This document shows, in pieces, positions 1 through 5,079 of a stretch of DNA of 5,094 bases. The notes under the pieces are model-generated. The model did no database searches. It was not told the DNA's origin and saw only the letters and a program-made list of their open reading frames with translations. The stretch's first letter is position 1, and each line of letters starts with the position of its first letter. The stretch is from an uncultured Clostridia bacterium (GTDB taxonomy: Bacteria > Bacillota > Clostridia > Christensenellales > Aristaeellaceae). Position numbers and translations under genes: made by a program. Where the stretch lies: positions 1-5,094 of the forward strand of contig CANQGC010000215.1 of assembly GCA_947600345.1 (NCBI GenBank), given 5' to 3'.

Positions 1-1
1 C

Positions 2-82
2 ACCAAGTCTCAAGGGTTGGCTCTCCTCAGGCAGTTGGGCTACATCATCAAGGAGGATCCCTCTCCTCCTGCTACTGTCTAA
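2..82 (+). CDS. Possible 3' end of an unrecognised gene, cut by the window edge
   Basis: One plus-strand frame is open from the window edge and ends at TAA (80-82), giving 26 codons. The residues read as plausible protein (…GLALLRQLGYIIKED…, then a Ser/Pro-rich tail), with a short helix-like stretch before a polar end. Codons such as TCT, CAA, TTG, AGG and CCT are less GC-rich at the third position than those of the operon, which hints at a different origin. The gene would converge on the ABC operon. I do not recognise the family. A transposase or other acquired gene is possible but not shown. Twenty-six open codons can also occur by chance, and a second plus-strand frame is open here too. 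Confidence 0.35.
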   Translation, partial: TKSQGLALLRQLGYIIKEDPSPPATV

Positions 83-205
83 CGTCCGACTCTTTCCTTG
101 ACCATCTTTTTGATGGCCTGTTTTCCTATGCCCTTTTCGCGCGCTTCGTGTCTGCTTGCAGTTTCAAACTTGTCCCTCTTTTCTTTAAGATGAACTCCGG
201 CCGGA
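83..205. other. Convergent intergenic region, pyrimidine-rich on the plus strand
   Basis: This stretch lies between the plus-strand open frame ending at 82 and the permease stop at 206. It is visibly richer in A and T than the operon and strongly pyrimidine-biased on the plus strand. It has no RNA gene and no open frame with both a start codon and a ribosome binding site. It contains a weak hairpin (102-116) and half of the stop-codon hairpin (196-215). No good intrinsic terminator for the operon is visible: on the minus strand the sequence after the stop-codon hairpin is purine-rich, not a T run. Confidence 0.6.
102..120 (+). terminator. Weak candidate terminator hairpin for the plus-strand gene
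   Basis: CCATC (102-106) and GATGG (112-116) form a 5-base-pair stem around a TTTTT loop, followed shortly by TTTT at 121-124. It sits 20 bases after the stop of the possible plus-strand gene, the right place for a terminator. The stem is short and the T run is separated from it by CCTG, so this is a tentative call. Confidence 0.2.
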
Positions 206-215
206 TCAGGCCGGA
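196..215 (-). other. Hairpin spanning the stop codon of the last permease gene
   Basis: TCCGGCC (196-202) and GGCCGGA (209-215) are perfect 7-base arms around a 6-base loop. In the minus-strand RNA two further G-U pairs could extend the stem. The permease stop codon (206-208) lies in the loop. No T run follows on the minus strand, so it is not a classical intrinsic terminator. It may instead protect the mRNA 3' end from exonucleases or act with a factor. Its left side on the RNA shares GGTTCCGGC with the hairpin cluster downstream of the binding-protein gene. Confidence 0.5.
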
Positions 216-1195
216 ACCTTCCTGCTCTGGCGGAAGATGTCGAACAGCACCGCCAGCGCCATCAGCGCGCCCTGTATGGCCACGCGCATGGTGGTGGGCA
301 TGCCCAGGAAGATGATGGCGTTCTCCGCCACGAACACCAGCGTCACGCCGATCAGCACGCCCAGCGGGGATCCCTTGCCGCCCGAGAGCGAGACGCCGCC
401 CACCACGCAGCCCGCGATGGCGCGGAACTCCCAGCCGTCGCCGGTCTCCGGAAGGCCGATGCCCACATCCAGCGTCAACAGTATGCCGCCGATGGCGGAG
501 AACAGCGCCGCCAGCACGTAGGCGGTCAGGCGCATGCGCGTCACGTTGATGCCCGCCAGCGCCGCGACCTCGCGGTTGTCGCCGCAGGCCAGCAACCGGC
601 GGCCCCAGAGCGTCTTTTTGATGATTACAAATACCACGGCGAACAGGATCAGCATGATCCAGAAGTGGGGCGGCATGCCCAGATAGCGCTGGTCGAACAC
701 GTCCGTCAGCGTAAATCCCTCCAGCGTGTTCAGCGAGAGCTGATAGCCCTTGATGAACAGATAGCGCGCGCCGCCGACCATGTAAAGCGTGCCCATCGTC
801 GCCACAAAGTCCGGCACGCCCATCTTCACCACCAAAAAGCCGTTGAACAGGCCGATCACGCAGCAAACCGCCAGCGCGACCAGTATCGCCGGAAGCGCGC
901 TCCAGCCCGCGTCCACGGCCAGCGTGGACATGATGATGCCCGCGAAGCCGGCCACGCGGCCGGTGGAGATGTCCACGTTGCCCGTCATCAGCGGAAACGA
1001 AGCGCCCAGCGCCACCACGGCAATGAAGGGAATTTGCGTAAACATCGCGGAGAAGTTGCGCAGCGTCAGGAAGTCGTGGCGGAACAGCGTCGTAATCGCG
1101 ATGATCGCCAGCAGCGGTATGCAAACGCTGACCTCGTCCGTGCGCAGGAGGCGCCGGAGCAAGCCCGCCTTCTTCGTATTGGAAACCTGCGTCAT
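206..1195 (-). CDS. CUT2-type sugar ABC transporter permease (second permease)
   Basis: This is an integral membrane permease of the RbsC/XylH/YjfF family (BPD_transp_2), which forms half of the translocation channel. The 329 residues are normal for the family. The protein starts with a short basic cytoplasmic tail and has roughly eight to ten hydrophobic segments, for example near residues 22-38, 48-70, 100-122, 169-192, 222-244, 277-293 and 300-320. The family motif GxxDxSxG appears as GNVDISTG at about 72-79. The conserved cytoplasmic loop that contacts the ATPase (GRRLLACGDN…LAGINV) lies at about 198-218. The ATG start (1193-1195) has AGGAGG nine bases upstream. It is the last gene of the operon, 15 bases after the other permease gene. 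It is clearly paralogous to that neighbour but diverged, so the channel is probably a heterodimer. The substrate cannot be read from the sequence. Confidence 0.93.
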   Translation of the reverse strand: MTQVSNTKKAGLLRRLLRTDEVSVCIPLLAIIAITTLFRHDFLTLRNFSAMFTQIPFIAVVALGASFPLMTGNVDISTGRVAGFAGIIMSTLAVDAGWSALPAILVALAVCCVIGLFNGFLVVKMGVPDFVATMGTLYMVGGARYLFIKGYQLSLNTLEGFTLTDVFDQRYLGMPPHFWIMLILFAVVFVIIKKTLWGRRLLACGDNREVAALAGINVTRMRLTAYVLAALFSAIGGILLTLDVGIGLPETGDGWEFRAIAGCVVGGVSLSGGKGSPLGVLIGVTLVFVAENAIIFLGMPTTMRVAIQGALMALAVLFDIFRQSRKVPA

Positions 1196-1204
1196 TGTCT
1201 CTCG

Positions 1205-1210
1205 CCTCCT
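1205..1210 (-). promoter_or_regulatory. Ribosome binding site of the second permease gene
   Basis: AGGAGG on the minus strand abuts the TAA stop of the preceding permease (1211-1213) and lies nine bases before the ATG at 1195. Its position directly after the stop suggests ribosomes finishing the first permease can reinitiate here, which would help keep the two permeases in equal amounts. Confidence 0.85.
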
Positions 1211-2203
1211 TTAGCGCGCGATGCGCCGCGCCTCATATCTCTTGCGCTGGATGTCCAACAGCACCGCCAGCACCAGGATCAGGCCAATCAGCACCAGCTG
1301 CAAGTTGGTATCCACGTTCAATATGCGCAGCGCGTACCAGAGCACGTGGAACAGTATCACGCCCAGGCCGACGCCCAGCATCGACCCGGAGCCCGCCGCG
1401 ATGCCGCCGATGTTTACGCAGATGATCGTGCGGAATTCACGGCCGCTGCCCACATCCGAATTCGCCGAGACGGAGTTGAGCACGTCAAATATGCCGCCCA
1501 CCGCCGCGAACAGGCCCGCAAGCACCATGGCGATGATCTTGATGCGCTCCACGTTGATGCCCGCCATCACGGCCGCGTTGGGATTGCCGCCGCAGGCGCG
1601 CAGCTTGTAGCCGAACTTCGTGCGGCGCACCACCTGGTCGCAAATCAGCAGAAGCGCGATGAAGATGAAGAACAGCCAGGTCAGGCCCAGCGGACGCGCC
1701 CGGGTAAAGGGCGATGTGCCCAGCGGCCGAATGGAGATCGGCACGCCCTGCGTAATCGTCACCGCCACGCCCTGGCAGATGAACTGGGTCGCCAGCGTCG
1801 TGATCCAGGAGCTCAGCTTCAACTTGCAGGTGGCGAAGCCGTTGATGAAGCCCACGAACGCTCCCATGCCCAGGCCAACGAGCAGGCAGGGAATCAGCCC
1901 CAGGCCCCAGCGCTCGCAGGCCACCGCCATCATCACGCCGGAGAGGCAGCCGTTCATGCCCACCGAAAGGTCGATTTCGCCCGCGATGGAAGCGAAGGCC
2001 TGGCCCAGCGACGCCGCGCCGATGAAGATGCTGCCCATCAGAATGGACGAGAAGTACTTCCAGGTAAAGAAATTCTTATTGATGCTCGATGTGACCACGC
2101 AGAGGATCACGATGGGGATCAGTACGCCGACCTCCGGGGTCAGCAGGATGCGCGCGATCCAATCGCCGCGCGTGCGCTGTCCGCGCTTATCCGCTCTATC
2201 CAT
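1211..2203 (-). CDS. CUT2-type sugar ABC transporter permease (first permease)
   Basis: This is an integral membrane permease of the BPD_transp_2 family, and the partner of the permease encoded just downstream. The 330 residues match the family length. A charged N-terminal tail of about 20 residues is followed by multiple hydrophobic segments, for example near 22-40, 51-72, 100-121, 171-190, 220-240, 274-292 and 298-318. The family motif GEIDLSVG is at about 75-82. The ATPase-contacting cytoplasmic loop (GYKLRACGGN…MAGINV) is at about 198-218. The C terminus is strongly basic (KRYEARR). The ATG at 2201-2203 follows GGAGGAG by seven bases, and the gap to the ATPase stop is 19 bases. Two distinct permeases with one ATPase resemble the arrangement of the E. 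coli YtfQRT-YjfF and Lsr systems. This is a statement about layout, not proof of the same substrate. Confidence 0.93.
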   Translation of the reverse strand: MDRADKRGQRTRGDWIARILLTPEVGVLIPIVILCVVTSSINKNFFTWKYFSSILMGSIFIGAASLGQAFASIAGEIDLSVGMNGCLSGVMMAVACERWGLGLIPCLLVGLGMGAFVGFINGFATCKLKLSSWITTLATQFICQGVAVTITQGVPISIRPLGTSPFTRARPLGLTWLFFIFIALLLICDQVVRRTKFGYKLRACGGNPNAAVMAGINVERIKIIAMVLAGLFAAVGGIFDVLNSVSANSDVGSGREFRTIICVNIGGIAAGSGSMLGVGLGVILFHVLWYALRILNVDTNLQLVLIGLILVLAVLLDIQRKRYEARRIAR

Positions 2204-2210
2204 GCGCTCG

Positions 2211-2217
2211 CTCCTCC
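2211..2217 (-). promoter_or_regulatory. Ribosome binding site of the first permease gene
   Basis: GGAGGAG on the minus strand lies seven bases before the ATG at 2203, inside the 19-base gap after the ATPase stop codon. Another GGAGG-like stretch begins a few bases upstream, so the gap is almost entirely purine-rich ribosome-binding sequence. Confidence 0.8.
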
Positions 2218-2222
2218 CTCCG

Positions 2223-3761
2223 TCACTTGAAAGTCGATACGGCCAGCTCCATGATGCGCGCGTCGTTGCCTTCCTCGCCGCTCAGCTCGCCCGCCACGCG
2301 GCCCTCGGCCATCACCAGATAGCGGTCCGACATGCCCATCAGCTCGGGAAGCTCGGAGGAAATCATGATCACCGCCACGCCGTCCGCCGCCATGTCGTTG
2401 ATGATGTTGTAGATGTCGTTCTTGGAGCCCACGTCGATGCCCTTCGTCGGCTCATCCAGTATGATGATGCGCGGCTGCGTGTTCAGCGAGCGCGCGATGA
2501 CCACCTTCTGCTGGTTGCCGCCGGATAGCGTGTTCACCTTCGTGGAGATGGATGGCGCCTTGATGCGCAGGCTCTCGAAGTAGCGCCTCGCCCGCTCGCG
2601 CAGTTTGCCCTCCGACACGAACGGACCCGCGGAAACTTCGCCCAGATTGGAGATGCCGATGTTGGTCTTGATGTCCCAGACGAAATTCAATCCGTAAATC
2701 TTGCGGTCCTCGGACACCAGGTTGAGGCCGTTCTTCACCGCGCGCTCGGTGGTGCCCAGGCGAACCTCCCTGCCGTTGATGAAGACCTTGCCGGACTTGA
2801 TGGGCGCCATGCCGTAGATGGCCATGCAGACCTCGCTGCGCCCCGCGCCGACCAGGCCCGCCATGCCCAGCACCTCGCCCGCGTGGACGGTGAACGACAC
2901 GTCCTCGATCAGGTTCTTGTTGGCGATGTAGGGGTGCGCCACGGTCAGATGCTCCACGCGAAGCACCTCTTCGCCGATCTTCACGTTGCGCGGCGGGTAC
3001 ATGTGCTGCAGGTCGCGGCCGATCATGTCGTGGATGATCCTTCCGGTGTCGTACTCCGCCTTCTCGAAGGTCGAGATGTTCCTGCCGTCGCGCAGGATCG
3101 TCACCCGGTCGGTGAGCTCCAGAATCTCTGCAAGCTTGTGCGTCACAAAGATGATGCTGGTGCCGCGCTCCTTGAGCTTGCGCACCACGCGGAAGAGCTG
3201 ATCCACATCCTCGCTGGAGAGGGAGGTGGTGGGCTCGTCCAGAATCAGTACCTTCGGGTTCGTCGCCAACGCGCGCGCAATCATCAGCATCTGCTGCTGA
3301 CCGATGGAGAGCTTGCGCACGTCCGCGCGGGGGTCCAGCTGGATGTGGTTGTCCCTGAGAAGCTTCTCCGTGGCGGCGTACATGCCCTTGAAATCCACGA
3401 AGGGGGATCTGCTCGCCCTGTCCTTGACCCGCGCCAGGTGCAGATCGGACATATAGATATTCTCCGCGACGGAGAAATACTTGAGCACGTTGATCTCCTG
3501 CGGCACATAGCCAATGCCCAGGTGCATGGCGTCGTTCGGGTTCATGGGGCGAATCTCCTCGCCGTTCAGGCGCAGAGTTCCCGTGTATGTGCCGTGGGGA
3601 TAGATGCCGTTGAGCACCTTCAGAAGCGTTGACTTACCAGCGCCGTTTTCGCCGATCAGGCCCAGCACTTCGCCGGCCTTGACGTTCAGGCAGATGCGAT
3701 CGTTGGCCAGAACGCCCGGGAACCGCTTGGTGATTTCAATTGCTTCCAGTACGTAGTTCAC
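2223..3761 (-). CDS. CUT2-type sugar ABC transporter ATPase with two nucleotide-binding domains
   Basis: This is the cytoplasmic ATPase that drives the importer, of the RbsA/XylG/MglA family. From the preferred GTG at 3759-3761 it has 512 residues, a normal length for the two-domain family. Domain 1 has Walker A GENGAGKST (37-45), Q-loop Gln88, signature LSIGQ (151-155), Walker B VLILDEP with Asp175/Glu176, and His208 in VTHK. Domain 2 has a degenerate Walker A, GLVGAGRSE (302-310), with Arg in place of Lys, signature LSGGNQQK (412-419), Walker B IIILDEP with Asp436/Glu437, and a Ser-containing switch region (ISSELPE) instead of His. This asymmetry is usual in the family, where domain 1 carries the consensus catalytic site. 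The YPHGTY segment near 54-59 recalls XylG-type proteins. An in-frame GTG at 3768-3770 would add three residues, but the ribosome binding site fits 3761 better. The gene lies between the binding-protein gene and the permeases, 19 bases before the latter. Confidence 0.95.
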   Translation of the reverse strand: MNYVLEAIEITKRFPGVLANDRICLNVKAGEVLGLIGENGAGKSTLLKVLNGIYPHGTYTGTLRLNGEEIRPMNPNDAMHLGIGYVPQEINVLKYFSVAENIYMSDLHLARVKDRASRSPFVDFKGMYAATEKLLRDNHIQLDPRADVRKLSIGQQQMLMIARALATNPKVLILDEPTTSLSSEDVDQLFRVVRKLKERGTSIIFVTHKLAEILELTDRVTILRDGRNISTFEKAEYDTGRIIHDMIGRDLQHMYPPRNVKIGEEVLRVEHLTVAHPYIANKNLIEDVSFTVHAGEVLGMAGLVGAGRSEVCMAIYGMAPIKSGKVFINGREVRLGTTERAVKNGLNLVSEDRKIYGLNFVWDIKTNIGISNLGEVSAGPFVSEGKLRERARRYFESLRIKAPSISTKVNTLSGGNQQKVVIARSLNTQPRIIILDEPTKGIDVGSKNDIYNIINDMAADGVAVIMISSELPELMGMSDRYLVMAEGRVAGELSGEEGNDARIMELAVSTFK

Positions 3762-3765
3762 ACAA

Positions 3766-3772
3766 ATCACCT
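3766..3772 (-). promoter_or_regulatory. Ribosome binding site that decides the ATPase start
   Basis: AGGTGAT on the minus strand matches the 3' half of the full anti-Shine-Dalgarno complement (AGGAGGTGATC). The AGG core lies eight bases before the GTG at 3761, a good distance. The same element overlaps the upstream in-frame GTG at 3770, which has only a weak GGAAAG in front of it. The 3761 start also gives MNYVLEAI…TKRFPGV, a typical N terminus for these ATPases. Confidence 0.6.
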
Positions 3773-3791
3773 GTCTTTCCGCTTCGGGCTG

Positions 3792-3807
3792 CCGGGAGGC
3801 GTCCCGG
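3792..3807 (-). repeat. Inverted repeat upstream of the ATPase ribosome binding site
   Basis: CCGGGA (3792-3797) and TCCCGG (3802-3807) are perfect 6-base arms around a 4-base loop. The stem ends about 20 bases before the ATPase ribosome binding site. It could modestly influence translation, but it does not sequester the site as drawn. Confidence 0.4.
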
Positions 3808-3828
3808 TCTTCGCGAGGTCGATTCGGT

Positions 3829-3845
3829 CGCGGCCCGGGGCCGCG
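3829..3845 (-). repeat. GC-only inverted repeat
   Basis: CGCGGCC (3829-3835) and GGCCGCG (3839-3845) are perfect 7-base arms around a 3-base loop. All stem pairs are G-C, so it would be stable in RNA. No T run follows it. Confidence 0.4.
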
Positions 3846-3869
3846 GGAGATTCTTCGGAAACTCGTTCA

Positions 3870-3909
3870 AAAGAATTGGGGCTGCCCTTGCTCGGGCAAG
3901 GGCAACCCC
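3870..3909 (-). terminator. Strong hairpin, probable partial terminator or attenuator after the binding-protein gene
   Basis: The arms at 3878-3891 and 3896-3909 pair over 14 positions around a 4-base loop. The only non-Watson-Crick position is a G-U pair in the minus-strand RNA, and a C/A mismatch on the plus strand, which suggests the minus-strand RNA is the relevant one. AAAAGGGG leads in, and AATTCTTTT follows on the minus strand. The T run is short and displaced by a few bases, so termination is likely incomplete. That is consistent with reduced read-through into the ATPase and permease genes and an excess of binding protein. It could also block 3' exonucleases. Confidence 0.65.
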
Positions 3910-3920
3910 TTTTGCGCTGC

Positions 3921-3946
3921 TTCCGGCGATGCCGGAACCGTTCCGG
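3921..3946 (-). repeat. Three-part inverted repeat able to form two alternative hairpins
   Basis: TTCCGGC (3921-3927), GCCGGAA (3931-3937) and TTCCGG (3941-3946) are arranged so that the middle part can pair with either neighbour, but not both. Each hairpin has a 3-base loop and perfect arms. The element starts about 13 bases after the binding-protein stop codon on the transcript. It may stabilise the mRNA 3' end. A switching role is conceivable but not shown. Confidence 0.5.
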
Positions 3947-3959
3947 TGGCCCTGAATTC

Positions 3960-4970
3960 TTACTTGAAGAACTCGGCAACCTGCGCCGCGATGTCGCGAT
4001 GGAAGGCCAGGCCGTTCGGGCCCTCGCCGTCGACGGTCACGACCGGAGCAACCAGGTCGGTCCACATCGGAACCTCTTCGCCGCGGAAGATCTTGTCCAG
4101 ATACTCCATGGTCAGGTGGGCTTCGTCGTAGAGCGGCTGCGCGACGATGGCGGTCACCTTGCCGGCCTCGAGATAGTCCAGGTTGCCCTCGGTGGCATCC
4201 ATGCCGACGATCACGAGCTCACCGTCGGCGTAGCCCGCCTTGGTGGCGGCGTCGGCCCAGGTGATCGGGGAGTTGCCGGTGGTACCGAAGGCGCCGATGA
4301 TGTCCGGATGCGCCTGGATGATGCCCAGGTTGATGGCGGTCGCCTGATCGACCACGCCGCCCTCGAGCTCGACCGGCAGCACGGTGATCTTGTCCAGCTC
4401 ATACGTACCCTTCAGGCCTTCCCAGGTGGAGACAAAGGAATCGGTCGCGGCGTTTTCGGTGACGTTCTTGGTGTTCTGGGTCAGCGCGACGGAGCCTTCC
4501 TTGCCGGACAGCTTCTCCGCCATCAGCTCGGCGACCTGCTTGCCGTAGAGCACCGGGTCGCAGGCCATGTTGAACGCCAGGCCCTCGGGATAGGAGCCGT
4601 CCTCCTGCTGATGGTTGAAGTGCGGGATGCCCACGGTCACGCCGTCGGCGGCCAGCGTCGCCATCAGCTCGTAGCAGGTGGAGTCGCCCCTCCACAGCAG
4701 CAGGCCCTTGCCGCCCTCGGCATCGAAGGCCTCGCAAGCGGCGTAGACTTCGGAAGCGTCTCCGCCCTCGGTGCCGATGACCTTGGCGTTGGTGTAGCCA
4801 AGCTCCTCAGCCGCCTTCAAAAAGCCTAGCTGCACGATGCGGTGCACCGGATGGTTCATGCTGTCCATGGCGATGGCCACGGGATAGTCGGCCGGGTTGA
4901 AGTCCTCCGCGATCGCCATTGGGGCGAGCACCAGGAGCATCATGAGAACCAGAGCTAAAATCTTCTTCAT
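3960..4970 (-). CDS. Secreted sugar ABC transporter substrate-binding protein
   Basis: This is the extracytoplasmic receptor of the importer, a type 1 periplasmic binding protein of the RbsB/Peripla_BP_4 family. The 336 residues are a normal length. Residues 1-21 form a clear Sec signal peptide: KK, then a Leu/Met/Val-rich core, then a likely cleavage after AIA. The mature protein begins EDFNP. There is no lipobox, and the only cysteines are at 79, 99 and 137, so lipid anchoring by the usual route is not possible. The first strand VAIAMDSMNHPVHR… (31-44) has the ligand-pocket layout of the family. The hallmark second half includes GAFGTTGNSPITWADAATKAG (226-246) and a VIVGMDATEGNLDYLEAGKV segment (about 253-272), followed by IVAQPLYDEAHL. 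The ATG at 4968-4970 has AAGGAGG nine bases upstream. It is the first gene of the operon, followed by a hairpin-rich gap. The ligand is probably a monosaccharide or related polyol, but I cannot name it. Confidence 0.93.
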   Translation of the reverse strand: MKKILALVLMMLLVLAPMAIAEDFNPADYPVAIAMDSMNHPVHRIVQLGFLKAAEELGYTNAKVIGTEGGDASEVYAACEAFDAEGGKGLLLWRGDSTCYELMATLAADGVTVGIPHFNHQQEDGSYPEGLAFNMACDPVLYGKQVAELMAEKLSGKEGSVALTQNTKNVTENAATDSFVSTWEGLKGTYELDKITVLPVELEGGVVDQATAINLGIIQAHPDIIGAFGTTGNSPITWADAATKAGYADGELVIVGMDATEGNLDYLEAGKVTAIVAQPLYDEAHLTMEYLDKIFRGEEVPMWTDLVAPVVTVDGEGPNGLAFHRDIAAQVAEFFK

Positions 4971-4979
4971 TTGGGTTAG

Positions 4980-4986
4980 CCTCCTT
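4980..4986 (-). promoter_or_regulatory. Strong ribosome binding site of the binding-protein gene
   Basis: AAGGAGG on the minus strand lies nine bases before the ATG at 4970. It is a full-strength match to the anti-Shine-Dalgarno sequence and supports high expression of the binding protein. Confidence 0.85.
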
Positions 4987-5050
4987 CTTTCTTATCTTGC
5001 CCGTCTTGCGGGAAACCGGATCGAGATTCGTTGGACGCCATTTCCTTCCA

Positions 5051-5070
5051 AAATGTAACCGCTTACATTT
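5051..5070 (-). promoter_or_regulatory. LacI/CcpA-family operator (cre-like palindrome) controlling the operon
   Basis: AAATGTAA (5051-5058) and TTACATTT (5063-5070) are perfect 8-base arms around CCGC. The core TGTAACCGCTTACA has the central CG and the TGNAA…half-site pattern of LacI-family operators and of the Gram-positive catabolite-responsive element. The site ends 80 bases upstream of the binding-protein start. It should bind either CcpA or a dedicated LacI-type sugar repressor. No regulator gene is in the window, so the two cannot be told apart. The near-perfect symmetry, unusual for many natural cre sites, leans slightly towards a dedicated repressor. Confidence 0.8.
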
Positions 5071-5079
5071 GTGCATGAA
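5052..5079 (-). promoter_or_regulatory. Tentative promoter overlapping the operator
   Basis: On the minus strand TACATT (5052-5057) matches four of six bases of the -10 consensus, and TTCATG (5074-5079) matches three of six of the -35 consensus, with 16 bases between. If real, the operator covers the -10 region and a bound repressor would block RNA polymerase. The match is weak, and the true promoter may lie beyond the window edge at 5094. Confidence 0.25.

Larger units (their letters stand above)
3771..3959 (-). other. Hairpin-rich intergenic region between binding-protein and ATPase genes
   Basis: There is no gene here, but there are at least five inverted repeats in 189 bases. Two of these form mutually exclusive hairpins right after the binding-protein stop. 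A long GC-rich stem lies at 3878-3909, and two shorter GC-rich stems lie at 3829-3845 and 3792-3807, close to the ATPase start. Such gaps after the binding-protein gene are common in ABC importer operons. They lower expression of the downstream genes or stabilise the upstream mRNA, so that the binding protein is in excess. I see no second promoter that I can support. Confidence 0.7.

Noticed and set aside
51..70. Inverted repeat AGGAGGA…TCCTCCT near the left edge as a terminator or insertion-sequence end
   Set aside because: The 7-base arms are perfect, but they fall within the last codons of the possible plus-strand gene, no T run follows on either strand, and no partner repeat is visible in the window.
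302..310. Missing Walker A lysine in the second ATPase domain (protein residues 302-310) as a sign of gene decay
   Set aside because: A degenerate GLVGAGR sequence in the second domain is normal for the RbsA/XylG family, where the first domain has the consensus catalytic site. The coordinates given are residue numbers of the ATPase, not window positions.
126..1124. Minus-strand open frame of 332 codons overlapping the second permease
   Set aside because: It is out of frame with the permease, rich in Arg, Gly and His, and has no membrane or domain pattern. It is a frame shadow of the real gene.
665..2230. Long plus-strand open frame of 521 codons across both permease genes
   Set aside because: Its translation is dominated by Arg, His, Gln and Ala with no recognisable domain, the usual look of an antisense frame in GC-rich DNA. 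The minus-strand frames over the same bases encode clear permeases with ribosome binding sites.
3876..4829. Plus-strand open frame of 317 codons across the binding-protein gene
   Set aside because: It is antisense to a clear binding protein, begins inside the intergenic hairpin without a supported ribosome binding site, and shows a Gly/His/Val/Leu-rich composition without any known motif.
4971..5050. Riboswitch or attenuator in the leader of the binding-protein gene
   Set aside because: Only a 4-pair stem (CCCG…CGGG near 5000-5012) is visible, with no terminator and no conserved riboswitch core. The leader of about 80 bases is better explained as an ordinary untranslated region below an operator.
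4807..5076. Leader peptide or alternative gene starting at the ATG at 5074-5076
   Set aside because: There is no ribosome binding site before this ATG, the frame passes through the operator and the real ribosome binding site, and its later residues are an out-of-frame reading of the binding-protein gene.
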